From: Lysobacteraceae bacterium P | GTDB lineage: Bacteria; Pseudomonadota; Gammaproteobacteria; Xanthomonadales; Xanthomonadaceae | DNA: 64,000 nt | Direction: 5' to 3' | NCBI GenBank assembly: GCA_005503055.1 | Contig: SCOX01000006.1 | Location: 186,001 to 250,000 of the forward strand | Part shown: piece after piece, positions 46,804 to 55,450 of the stretch | Position numbering within the stretch: position 1 is the stretch's first letter | Layout of the letters: each line of letters opens with the position of its first letter | The notes under the pieces: generated by a model | Told to the model about the DNA's origin: nothing | Seen by the model: the letters and a program-made list of their open reading frames with translations, nothing else | Databases searched by the model: none | Made by a program: the position numbers and the translations under genes

Positions 46804-48516
46804 ATGGATCAGGTCGCCACGAGCACCGGAACGGACGAAGAGCGGGTCGTCCATGCGCTCCTCGCCAAGGGGCGCTTGAAAGACGCCGACCTCGTCCGTG
46901 CGCGCCGCCTGCAGGATGAAACCGGCGGCAGCCTGCTCGCGCTGCTCGCGCGCCTGGGCCTGGTGTCCGAACGCGACCATGCCGAAACCTGCGCCGACGT
47001 GCTCGGCCTGCCCCTGGTCAGCGTGAAGGACGCGCCGGAATTGCCGCCGGAAGGCGTCGCCCTGTCCACGCGTTTCATGAAGCAGTTCGCCGTGTGCCCG
47101 GTCGGCGAAAGCGATACGGCCGTGGACGTTCTCATGGCCGACCCGCAGGACGCCTACACGCTCGATGCCCTGCGCCTGGCGACCGGTCGCGAACTCCGCC
47201 CGGCCGTGGCGCTGCGTTCGGAAATCGGCGACCTGGTCGAACGCTGGTACGGCCAGGGCCGCAGCGCGATGGGCGCGATCGTGGAGACGGCCGAAGGCGA
47301 AGGCGCCGGTGGCGACCTAGAAGACGTCGAGCACCTGCGCGACCTCGCGTCCGAAGCGCCGGTGATCCGGCTGGTGAATCTGGTCATCCAGCGCGCCGTC
47401 GAACTGCGCGCCTCGGACATCCACATCGAGCCGTTCGAGAACCGCCTGAAGGTGCGCTACCGCATCGACGGAGTGCTTAGCGAGGGCGAAAGCCCGCCTG
47501 CCAACCTCACCGCCGCCGTGATCAGCCGCATCAAGATCATGGCCAAGCTCAACATCGCCGAACGCCGCCTGCCGCAGGACGGCCGCATCATGCTGCGCGT
47601 GCAGGGCAAGGAGCTCGATCTGCGCGTGAGCACCGTGCCCACCGCGCACGGCGAAAGCGTGGTGATGCGACTGCTCGATCGCGAGACGGTGGTGTTCGAC
47701 TTCATGCGGCTGGGCTTCACCGACGCGTTCCTGCCGCAGTTCCAGAAGGTGCTGGACCAGCCGCACGGCATCCTGCTCGTCACCGGTCCCACCGGCTCGG
47801 GCAAGACGACGACGTTGTACACCGCGCTGAGCAAGCTCAACACGCCGGACGTCAAGATCATCACCGTCGAGGATCCGGTCGAATACCAGATCGAAGGCAT
47901 CAACCAGATCCAGGCCAAGCCGCAGATCGGTCTCGATTTCTCGCACGCGCTGCGCAGCATCGTGCGCCAGGATCCGGACATCATCATGATCGGCGAAATG
48001 CGCGATCTGGAGACGTGCCGCATCGCGATCCAGTCCGCGCTCACCGGCCACCTGGTGCTGTCGACGCTGCACACCAACAACGCCGCCGGCGGCATCACGC
48101 GACTGCTCGACATGGGCGTGGAGGATTACCTGCTGACCTCCACGGTGAACGGCATCCTCGCCCAGCGCCTGGTGCGTCGTCTGGAACAGACACATGCACA
48201 GCGTTATCCGGCGTCGCCGGAAGAAATCGAGAAGTTCAGCCTGCGCCGTTACCAGCCCGACGGGGACATATACCTGTACCGCCCGATGCCGTCCGCCTTG
48301 GCGCCGACCGGCTACCACGGTCGCACGACGATCATGGAATTCCTGGTGATGAACGACGAGCTGCGCCGTGCGGTCATGCGCCATGCCGGCATGGGCGAGA
48401 TCGAACAGATCGCGCGCCAGCACGGTATGCGCACGATGTACGAGGACGGCATAGCCAAGGCGCTGCGCGGCGAGACGACGATCGAGGAAGTGCTGCGCGT
48501 GACCGAGGACGCGTAG
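46804..48516 (+). CDS. xpsE: Type II secretion ATPase XpsE (GspE)
   Basis: A 570-residue secretion ATPase that powers pseudopilus assembly. The N-terminal domain (GSLLALLARLGLVSERDHAE) binds XpsL. The C-terminal RecA-like domain has Walker A GPTGSGKT at residues 328-335, the Asp box ITVEDPVEYQIEGINQIQ, Walker B in DPDIIMIGEMRD and the His box TGHLVLSTLHTNNA. The usual tetracysteine zinc motif of many GspE proteins is absent: the segment QTHAQRYPASPEEIEKFSLR and following has no Cys. The ribosome site AAGGTGAAGG precedes the ATG. First gene of the operon. Confidence 0.95.
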   Translation: MDQVATSTGTDEERVVHALLAKGRLKDADLVRARRLQDETGGSLLALLARLGLVSERDHAETCADVLGLPLVSVKDAPELPPEGVALSTRFMKQFAVCPVGESDTAVDVLMADPQDAYTLDALRLATGRELRPAVALRSEIGDLVERWYGQGRSAMGAIVETAEGEGAGGDLEDVEHLRDLASEAPVIRLVNLVIQRAVELRASDIHIEPFENRLKVRYRIDGVLSEGESPPANLTAAVISRIKIMAKLNIAERRLPQDGRIMLRVQGKELDLRVSTVPTAHGESVVMRLLDRETVVFDFMRLGFTDAFLPQFQKVLDQPHGILLVTGPTGSGKTTTLYTALSKLNTPDVKIITVEDPVEYQIEGINQIQAKPQIGLDFSHALRSIVRQDPDIIMIGEMRDLETCRIAIQSALTGHLVLSTLHTNNAAGGITRLLDMGVEDYLLTSTVNGILAQRLVRRLEQTHAQRYPASPEEIEKFSLRRYQPDGDIYLYRPMPSALAPTGYHGRTTIMEFLVMNDELRRAVMRHAGMGEIEQIARQHGMRTMYEDGIAKALRGETTIEEVLRVTEDA

Positions 48517-48519
48517 CGC

Positions 48520-49737
48520 ATGGCCGTCTATCACTACAAGGCGCTGAACCCGCGCGGCGAGCTGCTCGATGGTCAGATGGAGGCTGGCAGCAGTGCGGAA
48601 GTGGTGGCGCGCTTGCAGGAACAGGGCCATCTGCCGGTCGAGGCCAAGCTGGCCAGCGAGGCCTCGGGCGCATCGGTGTGGAAAAATTTGTTCAAGCCCC
48701 GGCCCTTCGCCGGCGCGCGGCTGGTGCAGTTCACTCAGCAACTGGCGACGCTGCTCGGCGCGGGGCAGCCCCTCGATCGCGCGCTCACCATCCTGCTGGA
48801 ATTGCCCGAGGACGAGACCGCGCGCCGCACCATCGGCGACGTGCGCGATGCGGTGCGTGGCGGCAGTTCGCTGTCGGCGGCACTGGAGCGCCAGCACGGC
48901 ACGTTCTCGCGCCTGTACGTCAACATGGTGCGCGCGGGCGAAGCGGGCGGCAGCCTGCAGGAAACCCTCGCGCGACTGGCCGACTATCTGGAGCGCACGC
49001 GTGCGCTGCAAGGCCGCGTGGTCAACGCGCTGATCTACCCGGCGATCCTGCTGGTGATGGTCGGTGGCAGCCTGATGTTCCTGTTCGGCTACGTGGTGCC
49101 GCAGTTCGGCGCGATGTACGAAAGCCTCGATGCCGAGCTGCCGTTCTTCACCCGCATCGTGCTGGGCATCGGCCTGTTCGTGCGCGACTGGTGGATCGTG
49201 CTGCTGGCGTTGCCGGCGTTGGCGCTGTGGTGGTTCGACCGCAAGCGGCGCGACCCGGTGTTCCGCGAGGCGTTCGACGCGTGGCTGCTGCGTCGTCGCT
49301 TCGTCGGCGCTCTGGTGGCCAAGGCCGAGACCGCCCGCCTGGCGCGCACGCTGGGCACGCTGGTGCGCAACGGCGTGCCGTTGATCATGGCGCTGGGCAT
49401 CGGTCGCAACGTGCTCGGCAACCGCGTGCTGGCGGCCGATGTGGAAGCGGCATCGCAGGAAGTGAAGAACGGCGTCGCGCTCTCCACCGCGCTCGGGCGC
49501 GGCAAGCGTTTCCCGCGGCTGGCGCTGCAGATGATCCAGGTCGGCGAGGAGTCCGGCGCGCTCGACGCGATGCTGGTGAAGACCGCCGAGACGTTCGAGC
49601 AAGAAACGTCGCTCGCACTGGATCGCATGCTGGCCGCGCTGGTGCCGGTGGTGACGATCGTTCTGGCCGGCGTCGTCGGCGTCGTCGTCATGGCCGTGCT
49701 GATGCCGCTGTACGGACTGACCAATGCCATCGGCTGA
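48520..49737 (+). CDS. xpsF: Type II secretion inner-membrane protein XpsF (GspF)
   Basis: A 405-residue polytopic platform protein. It has two cytoplasmic GspF domains (ARLVQFTQQLATLLGAGQPLD near residue 70 and ARLARTLGTLVRNGVPLIMAL near 270) and three membrane helices (VNALIYPAILLVMVGGSLMF, WIVLLALPALALWWFD and VVTIVLAGVVGVVVMAVLMPLYGL). It begins MAVYHYKALNPRGELLDGQM, the standard start for the family. Only three bases separate it from xpsE. Confidence 0.96.
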   Translation: MAVYHYKALNPRGELLDGQMEAGSSAEVVARLQEQGHLPVEAKLASEASGASVWKNLFKPRPFAGARLVQFTQQLATLLGAGQPLDRALTILLELPEDETARRTIGDVRDAVRGGSSLSAALERQHGTFSRLYVNMVRAGEAGGSLQETLARLADYLERTRALQGRVVNALIYPAILLVMVGGSLMFLFGYVVPQFGAMYESLDAELPFFTRIVLGIGLFVRDWWIVLLALPALALWWFDRKRRDPVFREAFDAWLLRRRFVGALVAKAETARLARTLGTLVRNGVPLIMALGIGRNVLGNRVLAADVEAASQEVKNGVALSTALGRGKRFPRLALQMIQVGEESGALDAMLVKTAETFEQETSLALDRMLAALVPVVTIVLAGVVGVVVMAVLMPLYGLTNAIG

Positions 49738-49871
49738 TCACGCGCACGCCGCAAACCGTCTGCCCAGTCATGGAACTGAACGCAGACCGGCGCAGTCATC
49801 CTGATGGAACCGCTTTGCGATCATCATCCCGACTATCCGTTCATCCGGACACTCATCGACAAGGAATCCAC

Positions 49872-50306
49872 ATGCGTAATCGCCGTTCCCTGACCCGTTC
49901 GCCGTCGGCCGCCCGCCAGCGCGGCATGAGCCTGATCGAGATCATCATCGTGATCGTGCTGATCGGCGCGGTGCTGGCCTTCGTCGGCAGCCGCGTGCTG
50001 GGCGGCAAGGACCGCGGCGATTACAACATTGCCAAGGCGCAGGTGCAGACGATGGCGGGCAAGGTCGAGTCGTTCCAGATGGACACCGGCCGCCTGCCGA
50101 CCGCGCTGGAAGAACTGGTCACCCAGCCCAGCGACGTCAACGGTTGGCTCGGCCCGTACGCCAAGCCGGCGGAGCTGAAGGACCCGTGGGGCCGTCCGCT
50201 CGAGTACCGCGCACCGGGCGAAAGCGGCCCGTTCGACCTGGTCAGCCTGGGCAAGGACGGCAAGCCCGGCGGCGCCAGTGTCGACGGCGACATCAAGTAC
50301 GAGTAA
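49872..50306 (+). CDS. xpsG: Type II secretion major pseudopilin XpsG (GspG)
   Basis: A 144-residue major pseudopilin. The prepilin cleavage site is RQRG/MSLIEI, after Gly18, with Glu at +5, followed by the hydrophobic helix IIIVIVLIGAVLAFVGSRVL. The C-terminal globular part has YNIAKAQVQTMAGKVESFQMDTGRLPT and LKDPWGRPLEYRAPGE with a calcium-loop region GKDGKPGG, as in GspG. A 134-base gap after xpsF precedes it, the largest in the operon. Confidence 0.96.
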   Translation: MRNRRSLTRSPSAARQRGMSLIEIIIVIVLIGAVLAFVGSRVLGGKDRGDYNIAKAQVQTMAGKVESFQMDTGRLPTALEELVTQPSDVNGWLGPYAKPAELKDPWGRPLEYRAPGESGPFDLVSLGKDGKPGGASVDGDIKYE

Positions 50307-50329
50307 CGGGCACCGGTCCGGAGCCTCCC

Positions 50330-50785
50330 ATGCACCGTCGGGCACGCGGCGTTTCCCTGCTGGAGATGCTGCTGGTGATCGCGCTGATCGCCGCGATCAG
50401 CGTGCTCGCGCTGGCGGCGATGAGCGGCGGTCGCGAAGGCCTGCAACTGCGTTCCAACGCCAAGCAGGTCGCAGCGGCGCTGCGCTTCACGCGCACGCAC
50501 GCCATTGCGACCGGGCAGCCACAGCGCTTCACCCTGGATCCGGCCAAGCGCACCTGGAGCGCGCCGATGGGGCGTAGCGGCGACATCCCGCCACCGCTGC
50601 GCATCACCTTCACCGGCGCGCGCGAAGTGCAGCCGCGACGCGGCGAGGGCGCAATCGTGTTCTTCCCCGACGGCGCCAGCACGGGCGGCCGGGTGCAACT
50701 GGGCGTGCGCAAGGCGGCCTGGAACATCGACGTGGCCTGGCTTACCGGCGAAGTGAAGCTGCGCCGCGCGCAGGTGGCGCAATGA
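50330..50785 (+). CDS. xpsH: Type II secretion minor pseudopilin XpsH (GspH)
   Basis: A 151-residue minor pseudopilin. Prepilin site ARG/VSLLEMLLV, with Gly7 and Glu12 at +5. The body has QVAAALRFTRTHAIATGQPQRFTLDPAKRTW, typical of the GspH/FimT type, and ends with GTVVFFPDG-like AIVFFPDGASTGGRV. The ATG at 50330 is chosen within a longer open frame. Its stop overlaps xpsI as ATGA. Confidence 0.9.
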   Translation: MHRRARGVSLLEMLLVIALIAAISVLALAAMSGGREGLQLRSNAKQVAAALRFTRTHAIATGQPQRFTLDPAKRTWSAPMGRSGDIPPPLRITFTGAREVQPRRGEGAIVFFPDGASTGGRVQLGVRKAAWNIDVAWLTGEVKLRRAQVAQ

Positions 50786-51204
50786 AGCGCGCCCAGGCCG
50801 GCTACACGCTGCTGGAGGTGGTCGTCGCCTTCGCGTTGCTCGCGATGGCGCTGACATTGCTGTTGGGCATCCTGTCGGGCGCCGCGCGGCAGGTGCGCGT
50901 GTCCAGCGACGCAGGCCGCGCTGCGTTGTATGCGCAGTCGTTGATGGACCAGGTCGGCGTGGGCGAGCGCCTGGCGCCGGGCCAGCGCGATGGCGAATTC
51001 GAACAGGGCCGCTACCGCTGGCAGTTGCGCGTGGCACCATGGCGCGACGCCGCGGTCGCAGGCAGTGCGCAGCCGATGACGGTGGGCGCTCCGGAGTTGT
51101 TCGAGGTCACGTTGGCGATGCAATGGGGCGACGCCTCGGGGCAACGGCTGCAGCTGCGCACGCTGCGCATCGCCGCGGCCGGCAGCGGAGGCACGCTGCC
51201 ATGA
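50782..51204 (+). CDS. xpsI: Type II secretion minor pseudopilin XpsI (GspI)
   Basis: A 140-residue minor pseudopilin. Prepilin site AQAG/YTLLEVVVA with Glu at +5, then a hydrophobic helix FALLAMALTLLLGILSGA. Later it has AALYAQSLMDQVGVGERLAPGQ and the GspI-like WQLRVAPW region. It forms the pseudopilus tip with XpsJ and XpsK. Both ends overlap neighbours by four bases. Confidence 0.9.
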   Translation: MKRAQAGYTLLEVVVAFALLAMALTLLLGILSGAARQVRVSSDAGRAALYAQSLMDQVGVGERLAPGQRDGEFEQGRYRWQLRVAPWRDAAVAGSAQPMTVGAPELFEVTLAMQWGDASGQRLQLRTLRIAAAGSGGTLP

Positions 51205-51848
51205 GGCGCGCGCGCGGCTTCACCCTGATCGAAGTGCTGATCGCCACCGTACTGCTCGTGGCCGGACTGGCGCTTGCGTTCGCCACGCTCGGCGCAGCCA
51301 GTCGCACCGCCACGCGGGGCGAAGCGATCGCCGACCGCAGCGAGCGCATGCGCGCGGTCGAAGGCTTCCTGCGCACGCGCATCACCGGTTCGCGTCCGGT
51401 CGGCTTCGACTTCGATCAGTCGCGCGCCGTCGCCGTCCGCTTCATCGGCGAACCCGAACGCATGCGCTTCGTCGCCGACCTGCCGGACTACCTTGGTCGC
51501 GGCGGCCCGTACCTGCACGATTTCACCGTCGAGAACGGCGACGACGGCATGCGCATGACCCTGGCGCTGAGCATGGTGCTGGCGGGCCAGACCATCGAGG
51601 AACGCGACGCCCGACCGCCGGAGGTGCTGGTGGATGGCCTGCGCGAGGCGCGTTTCCGCTACCGCGCGCTGGACCAGGACGGCCGCCTGGGCGAGTGGCT
51701 CGACCGATGGGAAGCGAGCGAACAACTGCCGCTGCTGGTCGAGGTGACGATGGTCGATCGCAACGGCACGGCATGGCCGCCGGTGATCGTCGCGTTGCCG
51801 CTGGCGCCTGCCTACAGCAGCTTCGCCGCTCCGGTGCAAACGCAATGA
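51201..51848 (+). CDS. xpsJ: Type II secretion minor pseudopilin XpsJ (GspJ)
   Basis: A 215-residue minor pseudopilin. Prepilin site ARG/FTLIEVLIATVLLVAGL with Glu at +5. The body shows VEGFLRTRITGSRPVGF and LVDGLREARFRYRALDQDG, consistent with GspJ. It ends in the ATGA overlap with xpsK. The longer upstream frame is the xpsI region read in another phase, so ATG 51201 is used. Confidence 0.9.
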   Translation: MRRARGFTLIEVLIATVLLVAGLALAFATLGAASRTATRGEAIADRSERMRAVEGFLRTRITGSRPVGFDFDQSRAVAVRFIGEPERMRFVADLPDYLGRGGPYLHDFTVENGDDGMRMTLALSMVLAGQTIEERDARPPEVLVDGLREARFRYRALDQDGRLGEWLDRWEASEQLPLLVEVTMVDRNGTAWPPVIVALPLAPAYSSFAAPVQTQ

Positions 51849-52738
51849 GTCGCGCGCACCGTTCCCTTCGCCGCCCGCGTGGCGTCGCGCTCATCCTCGT
51901 GCTGTGGCTGATCGTGCTGCTCACCGCCCTCATCGGCGGCTTTGCCCTGGCCGCGCGCGTGGAAGCGCTGCAGGGTCGGGTGCTGGTGCGTGGCCTGGTC
52001 GCCTCGAACGCCGCCCGAGCCGGCCTCGAATACGCATTGACGCGCATCCCGCTGACGGACCCGCGCCTGCAGTGGAAGCCCGACGGCCGTACCTACCGCT
52101 GGCAGTACGGCGACGCGCAGGTGCAGGTGAAGATCATCGACGAGAACGGCAAGCTCGACCTCAACCAGGCCGGGCACCCGCTGCTGGCGGCGTTGATCCA
52201 GAACGCTGGCGCCGAGCCTTCGCAGGCCGCGCGCATCGCCGGGGCGATCATCGACTGGCGCGACGCCGACCCGCTGACCCAGCCCGCCGGCGGCGGCGAG
52301 GACGGCGATTACCAGTCCGCCGGACTGCCTTACGGCGCCAAGGATGCGGACTTCGAAAGCGTGGCCGAACTGCAGCAGGTGCTGGGCATGACGGCGCAGC
52401 TCTACGCGAAGCTGGAGCCGAACCTGACCGTCTTCAGCGGCCGGGCCCAGCCGGATCCGGCGTATGCCTCAGCCGAGGTGCTCGACGCGATGGGGATGAA
52501 CGGCGCCGACATCGTGGCCCAGCGGCGCGGCCCGGGTGGGGCGTTGCCGGTGGAAGGCGCCTTGCCGGGGACAGACATGGTCGGCGCCGGCAGTGGCACC
52601 TATAGTATCGATAGCCGCGCACGGCTCCCGGATGGTCGGCAGTCGCTGCTGCGAGCGGTGGTTCGCACGGGCGGAGGGGGCCTGCCTGGCATGGCGTATG
52701 TGCCGTTGCGCTGGGAGGAGGGAGCATCACCGCGATGA
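51845..52738 (+). CDS. xpsK: Type II secretion minor pseudopilin XpsK (GspK)
   Basis: A 297-residue tip pseudopilin. The prepilin site is RPRG/VALILVLWLIVLLTALIGG, and as in other GspK proteins the Glu at +5 is absent. The globular domain is marked by IIDENGKLDLNQAGHPLLAAL, a DADPLTQPAGGGEDGDY loop and YGAKDADFESVAELQQVLGM. It caps the pseudopilus. The start overlaps xpsJ and the stop overlaps xpsL by four bases each. Confidence 0.92.
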   Translation: MSRAHRSLRRPRGVALILVLWLIVLLTALIGGFALAARVEALQGRVLVRGLVASNAARAGLEYALTRIPLTDPRLQWKPDGRTYRWQYGDAQVQVKIIDENGKLDLNQAGHPLLAALIQNAGAEPSQAARIAGAIIDWRDADPLTQPAGGGEDGDYQSAGLPYGAKDADFESVAELQQVLGMTAQLYAKLEPNLTVFSGRAQPDPAYASAEVLDAMGMNGADIVAQRRGPGGALPVEGALPGTDMVGAGSGTYSIDSRARLPDGRQSLLRAVVRTGGGGLPGMAYVPLRWEEGASPR

Positions 52739-53955
52739 ACGCAAGGAGCGAAAGCCAGGCTCAAGCCAGGCCTGCCGCCGACTGGGCGCCGGATACGCTG
52801 CGCCGTCTCGGCGCGCGGCTGGTGCCGGGCGCGGGCGGATTCGTGCACTGGTGGGCGCACCACCTCGCCGCGTGGCTGCCCACCCGGGTGCGCCGCGTGC
52901 TGGGTTTCGACCGCGGCCGCCTGCTGATGCAGTTGCAGGGCGACGCCGTGCAGCTGCGCCTGCAGCAGGGCGGAGACCTGCGCGACCTGGGCGCCATTCC
53001 GCAACTGGCGCTGCCCACCGAAGATGCCATCGTCGCCCCGGTCGATCCGCTGGCCACCTTGTTGCCCGCGCGCCTGACCGATCTGCCGCGCTGGTTGCTC
53101 CTGCCCGACGCGACAGGTCTGCGCCGGCGCCTGTCGCTGCCGGCCGCCGCCGGCGAGCGCCTGCGCGAGGTGATGGGGTTCGAGATCGACCGGCAGACGC
53201 CGTTCACCGCCGAGAGCGTCGCCTACGATGCGCGCGTGCTCGCGCGTCGCGACAGCGACGGGATGATCGAAGCCGAACTCGTGGTCGTGCCACGCCAGCG
53301 CCTGGAAGCGCCCCTCGCCGCACTGGGTCCGCTCGCGCGCTCGCTGGCGGGCGTGGACCTGTGCGCCGCGAACGGAACGCCGCTGGGCGTGAACCTGCTC
53401 GAGCCGGCGCAACGACGTCGCCACGGCGACGCCTTCCGCTACTGGAACCTGGCGCTCGCCGCGCTGGCGGTGATCGCCGTCGCCGCGACGATGTGGCAGT
53501 TGCTGGCCAACCGCCGCGCCGCCGCCGACGAACTGCAGGCGCGCATCGCCAGCCAGGCCGCCGCCGCGCGCAGCGCCGCCGACCAGCGCCAGGCGTTGAT
53601 CGATCTGATCGAAGGCCAGGCGTTCCTGGATCGCGAACGGGCCCAGCGCCCAACCGCGGTGGAAGTGCTGGACGAACTTTCCCGTCGCCTGCCGGACAGC
53701 ACCTACCTGGAAAAGCTCGCCATCGAGGACAACAACCTGCTGATGATCGGCCTGAGCCGGGAGGCGCCGTCGCTGGTGCAGCGCCTGCAAGGGTCGAAGC
53801 TGTGGCGTGCGCCGTCGCTGACCGGCGCGCTGATGCCCGATCCAGCCAGCGGCCGCGACCGCTTCACGCTCACCGCGGAAATCGGGCAGCCCAAGCCCGC
53901 CAACGCGCCGCGCGCGCAGCCGCAACCGCAGACGGAGGACGCCGATGGCGGCTGA
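52735..53955 (+). CDS. xpsL: Type II secretion protein XpsL (GspL)
   Basis: A 406-residue bitopic protein linking the XpsE ATPase to the periplasmic parts. The N-terminal actin-like cytoplasmic domain contains the segment LREVMGFEIDRQTPFTAESV. One membrane helix (YWNLALAALAVIAVAATMWQLL) is near residue 245. The periplasmic domain follows with VEVLDELSRRLPDSTYLEKLAIEDNNLL, resembling Fimbrial assembly (PilN-like) domains. It overlaps xpsM by 11 bases. Confidence 0.9.
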   Translation: MNARSESQAQARPAADWAPDTLRRLGARLVPGAGGFVHWWAHHLAAWLPTRVRRVLGFDRGRLLMQLQGDAVQLRLQQGGDLRDLGAIPQLALPTEDAIVAPVDPLATLLPARLTDLPRWLLLPDATGLRRRLSLPAAAGERLREVMGFEIDRQTPFTAESVAYDARVLARRDSDGMIEAELVVVPRQRLEAPLAALGPLARSLAGVDLCAANGTPLGVNLLEPAQRRRHGDAFRYWNLALAALAVIAVAATMWQLLANRRAAADELQARIASQAAAARSAADQRQALIDLIEGQAFLDRERAQRPTAVEVLDELSRRLPDSTYLEKLAIEDNNLLMIGLSREAPSLVQRLQGSKLWRAPSLTGALMPDPASGRDRFTLTAEIGQPKPANAPRAQPQPQTEDADGG

Positions 53956-54604
53956 TCCGGTATCCGTCGCCGCCACCGCGCCCGTGCGTCGCATCGGCCG
54001 CGACCAATGGCTCGCCCTGGGATTGCTGTTCGCCGCGCTGACGTTGGGCTACCTGGTGTTCGTGCACCCGTGGTGGACGGCGCCGATGCTGGAAGCCAAC
54101 GGACGCATCGAAACGCTGCAACAGCGCGAACTTCGCCAACGCATGCAGCTGCAGCAGGCGCCGCAGGTGCAGCAACGGTTGGCGCAGGTGCGCGCGCAGC
54201 AGGCGCGCGCGCCGGGCTTCCTGCCCGAAAGCAGCGCGGAGCTGGCGACCGCGAGTCTCGTCCAGAGGCTCGAAGCGGTCGTCGCGCAAGCCAGCCCGGA
54301 CAACCGCAGTTGCGCCATCAGCAACCGTTCGCCATTGAGCGAACCGCGCCGCGAGCGCTACGCGCGAGTGGTGGTGCAGGTGCGCATGCGCTGCGGCACG
54401 CCGGAGCTGGCAAGCGTGCTCTACGCGCTGGAAAGCGGCGCGCCGCGCCTGTTCGTCGGCAACCTCAACGTGCTGTCCTCGCGCGGGTATTTCCTGCCGG
54501 GCAACACCCAGCCCACCGGCGACGGTGGCCTGGACGTGAGCTTCGATCTCTATGGCTACCTGCGACCGGCGCCGGTCCGCGCGGAGGTGCCGCGTGCGCC
54601 TTGA
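53945..54604 (+). CDS. xpsM: Type II secretion protein XpsM (GspM)
   Basis: A 219-residue bitopic protein, partner of XpsL. A single membrane helix (WLALGLLFAALTLGYLVFVHPWW) near residues 23-44 is preceded by a short cytoplasmic tail. A coiled-coil-like segment follows (NGRIETLQQRELRQRMQLQQAPQVQQRL), then a periplasmic ferredoxin-like domain (VVVQVRMRCGTPELASVLYALESGAPRLFVGNLNVLS). It overlaps xpsL at its 5' end and xpsN at its 3' end. Confidence 0.9.
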   Translation: MAADPVSVAATAPVRRIGRDQWLALGLLFAALTLGYLVFVHPWWTAPMLEANGRIETLQQRELRQRMQLQQAPQVQQRLAQVRAQQARAPGFLPESSAELATASLVQRLEAVVAQASPDNRSCAISNRSPLSEPRRERYARVVVQVRMRCGTPELASVLYALESGAPRLFVGNLNVLSSRGYFLPGNTQPTGDGGLDVSFDLYGYLRPAPVRAEVPRAP

Positions 54605-55442
54605 CGACGCCGGTCCGCGCACTTGGTTGCTGGCGACCGTCGCCGGCTGGGCGGTGCTCGCCTGGCTGCTTGCGGTGCTGGGCATGGGCCGCCACGCGCA
54701 GGCGCTGGACGCCGACCCCGGCCTGCTGCGTCCATTGCCGCAGGCGCGACCGCCGGTGACGCAGCGCCTGGGCCCCCTGTCGCAGTACGCGGTCATCGCA
54801 CAACGCCCGCTGTTCACCCAGGACCGACTGCCCAAGCCGTTCTTCCTGCAAGGGCAGGGCGAAGGCGAGGGACAGCAGACGGCGTTCGACTACGTACTGA
54901 GCAGCGTGTTGATCACGCCGACGCTGAAGATGGCGATCCTGCAGCCGGCCGACGGCAGCGAGTCGGTGCGCGTGAGGCTGGGCGATGTGCCCGAATCGCA
55001 CCCGGCCTGGCGGCTGACATCGCTGGACGCGCGCAGCGCGATCTTCGAAGGCCCCGAGGGCCGCCGCGAGATGACCTTGCGGGTGTTCGACGGTCAGGGC
55101 GGACAACCGCCGACGGCTGTCGGCGCCGGGCCGGGAGGCGCGAACCGGCCGCAACCGGTCGGCGTGCCGGTGCCGCCGGCCGCGACTTCGGCCAACGCGC
55201 AGCGTCCCGGCGCGACCGCCGCTCGACCGGGCGGCAACGCGGCCGCGACGCAGAACCGCAACGCCGCTAATGCACCCAACGCGACACCCAATCAGCCGGC
55301 TCCGCCGCCGGCGGTCGAACCCAGCGAGAACGCGCCCATGACCCCGGAGGCGCAGATGGAAGCGATCCGCAAGCGAATCGAAGCACGTCGTGCGCAGATG
55401 CGGCAGCAGCAAGCCGCGCAACCCCCGGCCCAGACGCCTTGA
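54594..55442 (+). CDS. xpsN: Type II secretion protein XpsN (GspC-like)
   Basis: A 282-residue protein read from GTG at 54594; GGAGG at 54583-54587 supports this start inside the xpsM end. One membrane helix near residues 10-33 (WLLATVAGWAVLAWLLAVLG) is followed by the GspC homology region (FDYVLSSVLITPTLKMAILQ, VRVRLGDVPESHPAWRLTSL). An Ala/Pro/Asn-rich tail ends in a charged helix. In Xanthomonas the equivalent XpsN plays the GspC role of joining the inner platform to the secretin. The next start is eight bases past the stop. Confidence 0.88.
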   Translation: MRLDDAGPRTWLLATVAGWAVLAWLLAVLGMGRHAQALDADPGLLRPLPQARPPVTQRLGPLSQYAVIAQRPLFTQDRLPKPFFLQGQGEGEGQQTAFDYVLSSVLITPTLKMAILQPADGSESVRVRLGDVPESHPAWRLTSLDARSAIFEGPEGRREMTLRVFDGQGGQPPTAVGAGPGGANRPQPVGVPVPPAATSANAQRPGATAARPGGNAAATQNRNAANAPNATPNQPAPPPAVEPSENAPMTPEAQMEAIRKRIEARRAQMRQQQAAQPPAQTP

Positions 55443-55450
55443 GAGACCGC

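Noticed and set aside
47317-49602. A 761-codon open frame antisense to xpsE and xpsF
   Set aside because: Its composition (His-, Arg- and Gln-rich) is typical of an antisense shadow, and both secretion genes are complete.
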